Counted from the stretch's first letter, positions 25,338-33,270 are shown. The stretch is DNA of 64,000 nt from MHLP01 sp043736515 (GCA_043736515.1 JAYTCK010000021.1:1-64000), one strand, 5' to 3'. Made by a program: numbers and translations. Notes: generated by a model from the letters alone, not told the origin.

Positions 25338-25351
25338 ATTTTGCGTCTTTC

Positions 25352-25432
25352 TTAAGATGCGCATCATTCTGATGATACTCATCCAGGATGCCCTCTTCGA
25401 AGTTGGGCATCCGTTCAGACTTATAGCGCGCC
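25352..25432 (+). repeat. Structured intergenic element, family B (copy 2)
   Basis: Plus-strand order: ATCAT-TCTG-ATGAT hairpin (25363-25376), CATCCAGG, hairpin GGATGCCC / GGGCATCC, then CCGTTCAGAC and TTATAGC. The same blocks occur in the same order at 12126-12209 (minus strand), while the second hairpin differs in sequence but remains paired. It lies six bases from the convergent rplK stop. Confidence 0.75.
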
Positions 25433-25437
25433 AAAAA

Positions 25438-25863
25438 TTAATCTTTTACTTTGATGCCCATGGAACGTGCGGTCCCTTCAATAGTCTTCATCGCAGCTTC
25501 GATCGATGCAGCATTCAAATCAGGCATCTTCTTCTCCGCAATCTGGCGAATCTGATCCTTGGTGATCGCATCCATCTTTTGTGTTCCGGGCTTGTTTGCG
25601 CCTTTGTCCTTTCCAAGTGCCTTGAGAATAAGGCGTGGAACGGGAGATACTTTAGTGACGAACGTATAACTACGATCATCGTATACTGAAATTTCAACAG
25701 GGATAATGTCGCCCATCATTGACGCTGTCGCGGCATTGAATTTTGTGACGAAATCACCAATGTTGATACCGGCTTGGCCGAGAGCAGGACCTACAGGAGG
25801 TGCTGGTGTCGCCTTCCCTCCAGGAATCTGCAATTTTACTTTTTTAACAACTTGTTTAGCCAT
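25438..25863 (-). CDS. rplK: Ribosomal protein uL11
   Basis: 141 residues, full length. VKLQIPGGKATPAPPVGPALGQAGINIGDF is the classical N-terminal L11 signature and the C-terminal rRNA-binding domain (KDQIRQIAEKKMPDLNA) is complete. It binds the GTPase-associated centre of 23S rRNA. Here it is separated from nusG by a Nudix gene and a tiny plus-strand gene, and rplA does not follow, unlike the usual secE-nusG-rplK-rplA order. Confidence 0.97.
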   Translation of the reverse strand: MAKQVVKKVKLQIPGGKATPAPPVGPALGQAGINIGDFVTKFNAATASMMGDIIPVEISVYDDRSYTFVTKVSPVPRLILKALGKDKGANKPGTQKMDAITKDQIRQIAEKKMPDLNAASIEAAMKTIEGTARSMGIKVKD

Positions 25864-25974
25864 TGTAGTTTGAATTAGAGAGTAGAATCAAGAAAATGCA
25901 CAATACTGGAAAGAGAAGCCGCATCCCTTAGACGCGCATTCCAATGGGATGATACTACTGAAAATCTGCCTTTT

Positions 25975-26002
25975 TTGCAAGGAAACGAATGTGGGGTAGA
26001 CT
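25975..26002 (+). promoter_or_regulatory. Promoter of the 34-aa gene
   Basis: TTGCAA, 16 bases, TAGACT. Confidence 0.45.
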
Positions 26003-26031
26003 ACAAATAGAATACTGTCTGGGGAGTAAGC

Positions 26032-26136
26032 ATGCACGCTATTTTTCTTGTGATCATTTATGGAAACGGGATATTCTTCATTCTTTTGCTCCTGGGAATG
26101 CTCGGTGAATTCGTTTACCAGCGCTTGAAATCCTAA
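26032..26136 (+). CDS. 34-residue membrane microprotein
   Basis: A tiny gene between rplK and the Nudix gene, on the opposite strand to both. It has GGGGAG as Shine-Dalgarno, an ATG, a single hydrophobic segment covering most of the protein (FLVIIYGNGIFFILLLLGML) and an intrinsic terminator ten bases after the stop. Such complete signals argue for a real transcript. No family assigned. Confidence 0.6.
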   Translation: MHAIFLVIIYGNGIFFILLLLGMLGEFVYQRLKS

Positions 26137-26145
26137 TACTGAAGC

Positions 26146-26175
26146 AAAAAACACCCGAGTGGGTGTTTTTCTTTT
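26146..26175 (+). terminator. Intrinsic terminator of the 34-aa gene
   Basis: AAAACACCC / GGGTGTTTT with GAGT loop and T-rich tail. Confidence 0.85.
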
Positions 26176-26199
26176 GGTCATTATGTTTTGCGCAAATGA

Positions 26200-26640
26200 T
26201 CACTTGTGCCGCTTTGGATCAAATAGAGCAGCAAATTGTACAACACTTGGAAAAGCGTTAAGCTCTTTTGCTTCGAGGGGAGCGACAAAGCGTACTGCGA
26301 TGCATTCGTCCGACGGCGTAAAATTGAGATCGCTCACTTTGGTTTCGTAAAGCACGTTCACCATCCAATAACCGGTGACATTACAAAAAGTCGTGAAATA
26401 TGAGGGGTTATGTTCCACATTTAACACCTCAAGTCCCATTTCTTCTTTGATCTCACGAATGATCGTTGCGTGCGGGTCTTCCCCGTGGCCAATACCGCCA
26501 CCAGGAAGCTCCCATCTACCATCAGCTTCTTGAGTGATGAGAAATTTCGTTCGCGACTCATCGAGTATGAGCGCCTTTGCGCTAACACGATAGAAACTCG
26601 GAGGAATTTCTTTGGGTAATAGGTTTGTCCCATGAGGCAT
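26200..26640 (-). CDS. Nudix hydrolase
   Basis: 146 residues. A complete Nudix box begins at GGGIGHGEDPHATIIREIKE and continues EEMGL. The domain hydrolyses nucleoside diphosphates linked to another moiety. Specificity is unknown. It lies 18 bases downstream of nusG, so it is probably cotranscribed with secE-nusG, which is unusual. No Shine-Dalgarno is visible. Confidence 0.85.
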   Translation of the reverse strand: MPHGTNLLPKEIPPSFYRVSAKALILDESRTKFLITQEADGRWELPGGGIGHGEDPHATIIREIKEEMGLEVLNVEHNPSYFTTFCNVTGYWMVNVLYETKVSDLNFTPSDECIAVRFVAPLEAKELNAFPSVVQFAALFDPKRHK

Positions 26641-26658
26641 AAAGTTTAAAGATGTGGA

Positions 26659-27219
26659 TTAGATTTTCTTGATTTGGAGGAAGTCCAGCTCTACGGGAGT
26701 CTCACGTCCAAACATCGGGACCATGACTTTTACCCGCCCGCGGTCTTCGTCCACCTCACCAACACGACCTTCAAGTTCTTTGAACGGGCCGTCGGTAATG
26801 ATGACGGACTCCCCTACAGCAAGATCGATAGTATGTTTAAGCGTCTTTGAGCCCATGCGGCCAAAGAGTGCATCAATTTCTTTTTGATCGAGAGGCACAG
26901 GAACAACACCCGCTCCGACGAAGCCCGTCACGCGAGGTGTATTGCGCACGACATACCATGAGTCGGGATCGTACACCATGTTCACCAGTACATATCCGGG
27001 ATATACCTCCTCTTCAACTTCGACGCGCTTGCCGCCCTTCATTTTGATTTTCTTTTCTTTGGGGACGACGACTTCAAAAATTTTATCTTCCATCCCAAGT
27101 GACTCGATGCGCTGCTTTAAATTCCGAACAACCGCATTCTCGTATCCGGAATAGGTGTGAATCGCATACCACTGACGTGTCGGAGGAACTCCTTGTTGTG
27201 TTTCTGTTTTTTCTTCCAT
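26659..27219 (-). CDS. nusG: Transcription termination/antitermination protein NusG
   Basis: 186 residues. The NGN domain (RQWYAIHTYSGYENAVVRNL ... VYPGYVLVNMVYDPDSWYVV) is followed by a KOW motif (ITDGPFKELEGRVGEVDEDR). Binds RNA polymerase and couples transcription to Rho or ribosomes. Six bases after secE, in the conserved secE-nusG pair. Confidence 0.96.
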   Translation of the reverse strand: MEEKTETQQGVPPTRQWYAIHTYSGYENAVVRNLKQRIESLGMEDKIFEVVVPKEKKIKMKGGKRVEVEEEVYPGYVLVNMVYDPDSWYVVRNTPRVTGFVGAGVVPVPLDQKEIDALFGRMGSKTLKHTIDLAVGESVIITDGPFKELEGRVGEVDEDRGRVKVMVPMFGRETPVELDFLQIKKI

Positions 27220-27225
27220 ATTGGT

Positions 27226-27402
27226 TTAGATGAAGCGTTTAAGCACTTGCGCGAGACCAAAATCAAGAATTCCCAAAAAGATTCCGGTTGCGATGGAGAT
27301 AGCAACAACAATGATCGTGTAGTTGATCGTCTGTTTCTTTGTTGGCCAGCTCACATGTCGTAGTTCTGCTTTTGTGTCGCGTAAGTAATCGATGAATTGC
27401 AT
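27226..27402 (-). CDS. secE: Preprotein translocase subunit SecE
   Basis: 58 residues. The family signature is clear: a short cytosolic helix with AELRHVSWPTKKQT, then a single membrane helix (YTIIVVAISIATGIFLGILDF). It is part of the SecYEG channel. It has an AGGA Shine-Dalgarno and a strong promoter at 27461-27489, and lies directly upstream of nusG. Confidence 0.95.
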   Translation of the reverse strand: MQFIDYLRDTKAELRHVSWPTKKQTINYTIIVVAISIATGIFLGILDFGLAQVLKRFI

Positions 27403-27426
27403 AAAAATGAATTAATTCCTCCTAAG

Positions 27427-27446
27427 AAAAAAACCCCCGCGGGTTC
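27427..27446 (-). terminator. Terminator-like hairpin in the secE leader (possible attenuator)
   Basis: Minus strand: AACCC, loop GCGG, GGGTT followed by T-run, between the secE promoter and start codon. Confidence 0.4.
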
Positions 27447-27460
27447 TTATTGATAAAGCC

Positions 27461-27489
27461 AGTATATACCTCTTGCCCTCGAAAGTCAA
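27461..27489 (-). promoter_or_regulatory. secE-nusG promoter
   Basis: TTGACT (27484-27489), 17 bases, TATACT (27461-27466). Confidence 0.75.
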
Positions 27490-27505
27490 GCTACAATAAC
27501 CCAAA

Positions 27506-27530
27506 GAAAAAGGCCCCGAAAGTGGGGCCT
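27506..27530 (-). terminator. Intrinsic terminator after the 27550-28032 gene
   Basis: AGGCCCC / GGGGCCT stem followed by T-run on the minus strand. Confidence 0.85.
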
Positions 27531-27549
27531 CTAAAACGAAGAACGAAAA

Positions 27550-28032
27550 TCAGTGACCGCGGCGCGAGCTGGGACGACGATCCCGTTTTGGATTGAGTCG
27601 GTCGTAGCGCTCTACCCCATCGAGGACCAAGTCTGCCCAATCTGCAAGGTAATCGAGGTGTTCCTTGGGGAGACGATCGAAATCGAGCTTCCCAAACAGC
27701 ACGCACGAAGGAAGGAACTGTGGCCTCTCTCCTTTTTGAATTTCATGTGCACGGCGTGCGCACTCGCCATCTACCCAGTTCGAGACCGGAATAACCCGGA
27801 TGACGCGCCGGCCGATATCACGCCGAAAGTACGCCTGTACCTCGAAGAAAACACTGTCGTTCGCTTCGCGGTCCACCACGTAGATACCGGGGATACCTTC
27901 CCGAGCGCGCCAGAGGCGACTGTCGGCGACATCTTCCAAAACAACGGGGGTACGGACGCCGGACGAATCCTGCCCCCGTCCATTCACGCGTCCATTCAAA
28001 CTGACGAGTCTCACATGTTGAGCTTGTTGCAT
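27550..28032 (-). CDS. Unknown soluble protein, 160 aa
   Basis: 160 residues, basic, with many Arg and Asp and a strongly charged tail (RLNPKRDRRPSSRRGH). No signal peptide or membrane helix. An AGGAG Shine-Dalgarno precedes the ATG and a strong terminator follows the stop. It lies downstream of another unknown gene across a 10-bp hairpin. Codon use looks more GC-rich than in neighbouring housekeeping genes, which may indicate acquisition. No family recognised. Confidence 0.6.
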   Translation of the reverse strand: MQQAQHVRLVSLNGRVNGRGQDSSGVRTPVVLEDVADSRLWRAREGIPGIYVVDREANDSVFFEVQAYFRRDIGRRVIRVIPVSNWVDGECARRAHEIQKGERPQFLPSCVLFGKLDFDRLPKEHLDYLADWADLVLDGVERYDRLNPKRDRRPSSRRGH

Positions 28033-28054
28033 TCACTATCTCCTGTGTTGGATT

Positions 28055-28081
28055 GCACGCCACGTGGTGTCCGTGGCGTGC
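28055..28081. repeat. Strong hairpin between two unknown genes
   Basis: GCACGCCACG pairs with CGTGGCGTGC (10 bp, 7-base loop). No T-run on the minus strand; GGGTTTT follows on the plus strand. Confidence 0.55.
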
Positions 28082-28087
28082 GGGTTT

Positions 28088-28960
28088 TCAACGTTGCTGA
28101 CGAGTGGCGCGAACCGATGCGAGAAACGAATCAACCATATTCACGGCCGAGTTCACTCCAACAGTCGCAAGGTAGCGATCGGGGCTTGCAGGTTTCTCTC
28201 CCACGACTTCATCATGAAAGACTTCAACGCCACCCTGGAAAAGCCACCCAAAGAGTCCTGCGCCATCGAGGGGCGTGAGTTTCACATGCTCATAGCCTCC
28301 CCTTTCAACAGCAATCGAGAGACCGAAGTCTACTCGCGTTCCTGCTCCCTCCGGTGCTCGGATTTCCATCGTCATTACCGGGCGTACCCCTCTGTTGCGA
28401 ATTTCTCGCACCAAGGAAAGCATTTCAACATTCTTGCTTTTCTTGAATAGTCCCAGGGTGACTCTCTCCCACGGAGCGTCCTTGGAGAGCGGCTGCTTTG
28501 CTTTCCACGTCACCTGTTCAGGTTCGGGGGGAATGAGCGGCGCGACGGTAAACATCGCTGCTCGTGCCTGAGCAGAAGCAACGTGAGCCCGCGAAGCCGT
28601 CCGAAAAGGGCTTCGCCGATCCCCACCGTCGTACACCTTACTTGCCGGTTGAGCACCACCGTCATTCGGAAGTGTTTCCTCAACGACAGGTTCGACGACG
28701 ACGACATCAGTTGCTGCGCTCGAAGGTGCACCGTCTGCCGCCACAACACCGCTTTCGTCGTGAGGTGGTTCTTCTGTCACCGCCCGGACGACGTCGGTCA
28801 TCGGCGCGGCTGCTTCTTCCGCGGGAGGCGGGGTGTCGACGGCGACGGGGACCTTGCCCTGAAGCACTTGAAGCCCAGCAAGGGCATGGTTGGGGGCATG
28901 GGTTGGGTCATGGTAGGACTTGTCACCGCCAAGACGGTTCGGTTTGGATTGCGCGTTCAT
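28088..28960 (-). CDS. Unknown protein with Pro/Ala/Val-rich N-terminal half
   Basis: 290 residues. Residues ~35-110 are low-complexity and probably disordered (PPPAEEAAAPM, VVVVEPVVEE). The C-terminal half (from ~150) looks folded, with alternating strands (GVRPVMTMEIRAPEGAGTRVDFG). There is no signal peptide or membrane helix. AGGAG Shine-Dalgarno before ATG; TATAAT at 29020-29025 upstream. It forms an accessory block with the genes at 27550 and 29185. No family recognised. Confidence 0.6.
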   Translation of the reverse strand: MNAQSKPNRLGGDKSYHDPTHAPNHALAGLQVLQGKVPVAVDTPPPAEEAAAPMTDVVRAVTEEPPHDESGVVAADGAPSSAATDVVVVEPVVEETLPNDGGAQPASKVYDGGDRRSPFRTASRAHVASAQARAAMFTVAPLIPPEPEQVTWKAKQPLSKDAPWERVTLGLFKKSKNVEMLSLVREIRNRGVRPVMTMEIRAPEGAGTRVDFGLSIAVERGGYEHVKLTPLDGAGLFGWLFQGGVEVFHDEVVGEKPASPDRYLATVGVNSAVNMVDSFLASVRATRQQR

Positions 28961-29019
28961 GGAATTACTCCTATTGAGTTGAGAGAAAAATTGCGCTGAT
29001 TCAAAGTCAAAGAAAGGAT

Positions 29020-29025
29020 ATTATA
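29020..29025 (-). promoter_or_regulatory. -10 box upstream of the 28088-28960 gene
   Basis: Perfect TATAAT on the minus strand about 60 bases before the ATG; the -35 is weak. Confidence 0.45.
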
Positions 29026-29127
29026 CTTCCCTTTCGCCTATAAATAAGCGAGAAAAAAATACGTGATCCATAATTACCTTATCATGCTTATTGAATAAAG
29101 TCAATAGCATTCCATCGCTCTATAAAC

Positions 29128-29157
29128 AACAAAAAAACGCCTTATTGTAAGGCGTTT
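29128..29157 (-). terminator. Intrinsic terminator of the 29185-29889 gene
   Basis: AAACGCCTTA / TAAGGCGTTT with a 3-base loop and T-run on the minus strand. Confidence 0.85.
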
Positions 29158-29184
29158 GAAGGTGCAGAGTGACGTAAATTCATT

Positions 29185-29889
29185 TCAGGAAGAGGTGTCA
29201 GTGCCTCTCATCAACGGTGGAGTGGGTGGGACTGGCATCGCAAGCTCAGTGGGTGGTACATCTAAAACAGGCTTCGTCTTTTGCAACTTCTGGCGGTGCG
29301 GAAGTAATCGAGTCCACAAAAACATAGCAAGTAACCCAAATGCAATCACCGAAAAGATCAAAAAGGCAACCGCTTTTCTCCAAAAAGCTCCCTCCATTGC
29401 GTATTTCGAAGATAAGTCCTTGTTTATTGCTTCGAGATTCTTTAGTTCACCGTAAAGGCGCGCAGTTCCTTCCGCGTCTGTTGCGTCATTGTCAATAACG
29501 AGCCCATGATGATCTATTCCACCTGTACTCTCCTCGAGTATGATGCCGGGAATAGACGCGCCCGGAGGGACACGCACAAACACTGGCTCGGCAGGAATAT
29601 AGACCACCTGCGTCTTGGGTACACGCTTCCAGTCCGCTTCGGTGCACTTTCGATCGGTGAGATAACACGCTTCTGTTTCAAGAAACTGCTTGTAGGGGTG
29701 CGCGCGCCGATATTCGGGACTCATCCGAGCATAGTGATTCCACAACCAATTTCCGGGAGACAGTGTGACTTCTCGAACAAGTGTCGCGCTCGTGGGCGTA
29801 ATCGTTTGCGCCATCACAGGAGGAGCAAAGAAGACCGTGGCGGCAAGTATCATTGCAAAGAGCGTACAAATCCAGCATCGTAATTTCAT
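29185..29889 (-). CDS. Secreted, C-terminally membrane-anchored protein, unknown
   Basis: 234 residues. The signal peptide (LFAMILAATVFFAPPVMAQ) ends at about residue 28. The ectodomain contains two Cys (ETEACYLTDRKC) and is followed by one membrane helix (AVAFLIFSVIAFGLLAMFLW, about 170-190) and a Pro-rich cytosolic tail. AGGAG Shine-Dalgarno. Own terminator. The topology suggests a surface sensor or anchor, with no recognised domain. Confidence 0.6.
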   Translation of the reverse strand: MKLRCWICTLFAMILAATVFFAPPVMAQTITPTSATLVREVTLSPGNWLWNHYARMSPEYRRAHPYKQFLETEACYLTDRKCTEADWKRVPKTQVVYIPAEPVFVRVPPGASIPGIILEESTGGIDHHGLVIDNDATDAEGTARLYGELKNLEAINKDLSSKYAMEGAFWRKAVAFLIFSVIAFGLLAMFLWTRLLPHRQKLQKTKPVLDVPPTELAMPVPPTPPLMRGTDTSS

Positions 29890-29961
29890 GAATTTCTCCT
29901 GAACAAATTTACGAAAAACAAATCTCTCTCCGATACACTACTCTCTCTTGTTTGTAGTGTC

Positions 29962-29998
29962 AAAACAAAACCCCACTCATCGAGTGGGGTTTTGTTTT
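29962..29998. terminator. Bidirectional intrinsic terminator
   Basis: ACAAAACCCCACTC / GAGTGGGGTTTTGT, 14-bp stem with A and T flanks; follows the SIMPL gene on the minus strand. Confidence 0.85.
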
Positions 29999-30016
29999 AA
30001 AAAACTTTTTTATTTT

Positions 30017-30853
30017 TTAACGAATTTCATACACGATAGTCACACTTGAAGAAAAGCTATTTTCTCCAACAGGAATCTCAGCAGGTGCATTCGCGGCCAT
30101 TGAATCAAGCGCCATCTCTTTATCCATACTTGCGCGAGCAAACGGATAATAACTACCGCCTTCACTGAATGAAACGATGCGCACAAGTTCAACACCCAAG
30201 TCTTTTGCAAGCTGCTCTGCTTTTACTTCTGCTTTATCGATTGCCACTTTGCGGGCCTCGTTCTGTTTTGCATCGGGGTATTCTACAGTGAATACGGGGC
30301 CGCCTATGTTTGTTGCGCCCTTATCGGTAATTCCTCCGAGAATAGCGCCAGTGTCATCAATCTTGCGAACTTTCACTTCAATAGACTGCGTTACCTCGTA
30401 GCCGAGCAGCACCTGCTTTCCCGGAGGCTGGTGACATGGAAAAGTAATGCACATAATCTTGGTTTCCTGCCACTCATGTCTTGGGTTCAAACTATATCCT
30501 GCCGTCTTAATATCTTTCTCTTCAACACCCGACTCTTTGAGAAATACGAGGATTGCTTTTACTTTGTCATCCGTCTGCTTGCGAGCATCCGCTGCCTTCA
30601 CAGCTTCCGAAGTAACAGTAAACGAGATAGTCGAAATGTCCGGAGCAGCGAATACTTCACCGTCACCGCTTACGGAGATTGTTGCTTCAGCTTCCTCTCC
30701 CCTCCCGATAAAATCGTATCCCTTGAGCTCCGTCACCGCCATCGAAAGAATGAGTAACGCTCCTGAGAATGCGAGTATTGAAACCGCAGCGATTAACTCC
30801 CTTGGGGGCATAATCCGAATTACTTTTCCCTCGTCATTATTTTCTGTTGCCAT
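30017..30853 (-). CDS. SIMPL (DUF541) domain membrane-anchored protein
   Basis: 278 residues. An N-terminal membrane helix (ELIAAVSILAFSGALLILSMAV) precedes a SIMPL/DUF541 domain: ISVSGDGEVFAAPDISTISFTV, AGYSLNPRHEW, GYEVTQSIEVKVRK and the A-x-x-KAEVKAEQLAKDLGV helix. Family members are periplasmic or surface proteins linked to stress tolerance, of unknown biochemistry. Typical length. TATAAG nine bases before the ATG. Confidence 0.85.
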   Translation of the reverse strand: MATENNDEGKVIRIMPPRELIAAVSILAFSGALLILSMAVTELKGYDFIGRGEEAEATISVSGDGEVFAAPDISTISFTVTSEAVKAADARKQTDDKVKAILVFLKESGVEEKDIKTAGYSLNPRHEWQETKIMCITFPCHQPPGKQVLLGYEVTQSIEVKVRKIDDTGAILGGITDKGATNIGGPVFTVEYPDAKQNEARKVAIDKAEVKAEQLAKDLGVELVRIVSFSEGGSYYPFARASMDKEMALDSMAANAPAEIPVGENSFSSSVTIVYEIR

Positions 30854-30947
30854 AATATATTACTTATACGACTTATTAATATGATTACCTTCACCTATTA
30901 TACCAGCAATAACAGTCTTCTCCAGGGTTTTGTGACAATTATCAACT

Positions 30948-31080
30948 TATGGCGAGGGTGGAATTTGGGATGCAGTCCGAAGTGCTGGACCGTTTCGGAT
31001 CCGGGGGCTGTAGTCTCCTACTGCTCCCGAATTCAAATCGGAAAGGACGAGGAGTGCGCCCAAATTACCCCTCGCCTTAT
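30948..31080 (-). repeat. ~130-bp imperfect palindrome, family A (copy 2), starting at the glmS stop codon
   Basis: On the minus strand it begins ATAAGGCGAGG, overlapping the glmS stop TAA, and ends with the near-complement CCTCGCCATA. It shares with 6306-6434 the blocks TAAGGC, TTTGGGCGC, an apical GCaGTA / TACaGC stem, and TGCATCCCAAA at equivalent places. The intervening stems differ but stay paired. No U-tract. Confidence 0.8.
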
Positions 31081-32876
31081 TTGACCGTCACCGATTTTGC
31101 TAAATTGCGCGGCTTGTCTGGGTCGTTGCCACGGAGTACCGCAAGATGGTACGCAAGGAGCTGGATCGGGATGATGCTCGCGATCGGGCTGGCAACACCA
31201 AGATCGGGGACCTTTATCCATTCATCAAATAATTTACTGTGCTCCGGCGCAATACCGATCACATATGCACCGCGCGAACGGAGCTCCATGGTGTTCGATT
31301 CCATATCGCGCCTGGTCTCGTCATTGGGAATAAGCGCAATGATTGGTGTTCCCTTTTCAATGAGCGCGATCGGTCCGTGCTTGAGTTCCCCTCCCGGAAA
31401 ACCTTCCGCGTGAATATATGATACTTCTTGTATTTTTATCGCTGCTTCTTGTGCCAGTGGTGCATTCAATCCTCGTCCGATGATGTAAATATCGTCGTGT
31501 GCATTCAGTCTCATCGCAATTTGCTTAATCTCATGTGAAAGGTCGGGAGTGAGCCAGGCCTTGATGTCCTTCACAACACCTCGCATGACATGTTTTCCAT
31601 CCGCAAGCTTTTTGCCAAGTGCGTATGCAATAAGGATAAGTATGGCGATCTGCGCGGTTGCGGCCTTTGTCGAGGCCACTGCTATCTCGGGACCCGCATT
31701 GAGAAAAAGTGACTTTTGTGACATGCGATCGATCGACGAACCTACAACATTTAATAAGGAGAGGATACGCGCACCTTCTTTATGTGCGATACTTAGCCCT
31801 TCAAGCACATCTGCCGTTTCTCCGCTTTGAGACACTGCAAAAATGGTGCTTTTTTTGTTAAGGAACTGTCCGTATGCGGCAAACTCCGAACCGACGTAGG
31901 TATTTGCAAGCTTTCCCGCCACACGTGCCGCATAGAGTTCACCAAGTTTCGCCATCTTTGCTGCAGTACCGCATCCGATGAAGAAGAGGTGTTCAGATTC
32001 TTTCATGAGTCGTGCAAATTCTTCAAGCTTCGCGTCTTCTTGGTGGATTGCCTTATCCAAGGAGAGTGGCTGCTCCATGATCTCCTTTAACATGTAATGC
32101 GGATACCCTTCTTTGGTCGCACTCGCCTTGTCCCAGGTAATCTCTGTCCATTCATGATCAATCTTTTTTCCTGTCTTAAGGTCACGAATCATAATGGAGT
32201 CGGGTAATACTTTCATATACTCCTGATCACCGGGGTAAAGCACTGTGCGGGTATGGTCGATAAATGCGGGAACATCGGACGCGAGAAAAAATTCCCGCTT
32301 TCCCTTTCCCACAACAAGCGGTGAGCCATCACGCATCGCAAGAAGATACGGCTCGCCGAGTTTCATCACAACCACAGCGTACCTGCCTTCGAGCATTCTT
32401 CCCGTTTCTACAAAAGCGGCCTCAAAAGTTTTTCCTTCATCCACAATGAAGTAATCGATAAGGTGCGGGATGACTTCGGTGTCGGTTTCGGATAGAAAAA
32501 TTTTATCAACAACAGCACTACCGAGTTTTCCACGTAAAAAATTCCTGATCTCTTCGTGATTTTCTACGATGCCGTTGTGAATCACGGCGATCGTACGCGA
32601 TCGATTAAAGTGGGGGTGCGCATTTGCCTCTGTTACTCCTCCGTGCGTCGCCCACCGCGAGTGGCCAATGGCCATTTTGCCCATGATTCCTTCAAGGTCC
32701 TTTTTTGCTGCAAGTGATATCTTACCGACAGCTTTTGTAGCAAACAGAGCTCCATTTTGTTCTGCCGCAATACCCCACGAATCGTATCCGCGGTATTCGA
32801 GTTCACAAAGCGCCTTATTGACCATAAGCGCAATCTCTTTGTTTGTTTCACCAATGTAGCCAAATATTCCACACAT
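31077..32876 (-). CDS. glmS: Glutamine--fructose-6-phosphate aminotransferase (isomerizing)
   Basis: 599 residues starting MCGIFGYIGE, with Cys2 as N-terminal nucleophile of the class II glutamine amidotransferase domain (to ~220). Two SIS domains follow (HLFFIGCGTAAKMAKLG; DIYIIGRGLNAPLAQEAA with EVSYIHAEGFPGGELKHGP) and the C-terminal KSVTVK. Makes glucosamine-6-phosphate for peptidoglycan. The ATG at 32876 is required for the catalytic Cys, so upstream in-frame codons are excluded. Confidence 0.97.
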   Translation of the reverse strand: MCGIFGYIGETNKEIALMVNKALCELEYRGYDSWGIAAEQNGALFATKAVGKISLAAKKDLEGIMGKMAIGHSRWATHGGVTEANAHPHFNRSRTIAVIHNGIVENHEEIRNFLRGKLGSAVVDKIFLSETDTEVIPHLIDYFIVDEGKTFEAAFVETGRMLEGRYAVVVMKLGEPYLLAMRDGSPLVVGKGKREFFLASDVPAFIDHTRTVLYPGDQEYMKVLPDSIMIRDLKTGKKIDHEWTEITWDKASATKEGYPHYMLKEIMEQPLSLDKAIHQEDAKLEEFARLMKESEHLFFIGCGTAAKMAKLGELYAARVAGKLANTYVGSEFAAYGQFLNKKSTIFAVSQSGETADVLEGLSIAHKEGARILSLLNVVGSSIDRMSQKSLFLNAGPEIAVASTKAATAQIAILILIAYALGKKLADGKHVMRGVVKDIKAWLTPDLSHEIKQIAMRLNAHDDIYIIGRGLNAPLAQEAAIKIQEVSYIHAEGFPGGELKHGPIALIEKGTPIIALIPNDETRRDMESNTMELRSRGAYVIGIAPEHSKLFDEWIKVPDLGVASPIASIIPIQLLAYHLAVLRGNDPDKPRNLAKSVTVK

Positions 32877-32963
32877 AAGTTGGGGAGAAGAAATTAGGGA
32901 GTAGAAAAAATACAAATGCTCATGTCATTATTTATAACATGCGTTCTCTTCGAATGTCGCATA

Positions 32964-32991
32964 TTGACAAACAAGTGTCACTCCGTAGAAT
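32964..32991 (+). promoter_or_regulatory. Promoter of the zinc-ribbon gene
   Basis: TTGACA, 16 bases, TAGAAT. Confidence 0.65.
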
Positions 32992-33027
32992 CGACTTAGA
33001 TTCTTCCACTAAATGGGTAGGTGATAC

Positions 33028-33243
33028 ATGTCGAAATATGTTCAACGCATACCATGCACCGCATGCGCAAAAGCAAATCCAGTAGAGAGGCAGGGTTGCC
33101 GTGAATGTCGTGGTGTTGGTTATAATGAGTACTTCACAAAACCTGAGGGCTGCACAGGGCAGCAGCCGGAATGTCCAGTTGCCTACGATCCTGGTGTTCA
33201 TGGCTGGGAATGTTCACGATGCGAGCAAAGTGGCCCACTATAA
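33028..33243 (+). CDS. Small Cys-rich zinc-ribbon protein
   Basis: 71 residues with four Cys pairs or near-pairs: PCTAC, GCRECRGVG, GCTGQQPEC and WECSRC. The CRECRGVGY segment resembles one repeat of the DnaJ zinc finger (CxxCxGxG). It has its own TTGACA promoter, an AGGTGA Shine-Dalgarno and a terminator. Probably a zinc-binding microprotein of unknown role. Confidence 0.65.
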   Translation: MSKYVQRIPCTACAKANPVERQGCRECRGVGYNEYFTKPEGCTGQQPECPVAYDPGVHGWECSRCEQSGPL

Positions 33244-33270
33244 AGTAAATTGTTCCAAGCATCTTTTTTG

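Noticed and set aside
28064..28999. Plus-strand open frames over the 28-29 kb block
   Set aside because: GC-rich third positions create open shadow frames; only the minus-strand frames have Shine-Dalgarno sites and terminators.
30948..31080. T-loop-like TTCAAAT in the second family A element, suggesting a tRNA
   Set aside because: No acceptor stem, D-arm or anticodon arm can be drawn, and the T-stem lacks the G53-C61 pair.
6306..31080. Family A elements as integron attC sites
   Set aside because: No GTTRRRY / RYYYAAC core sites, no gene-cassette array and no integrase in the window.
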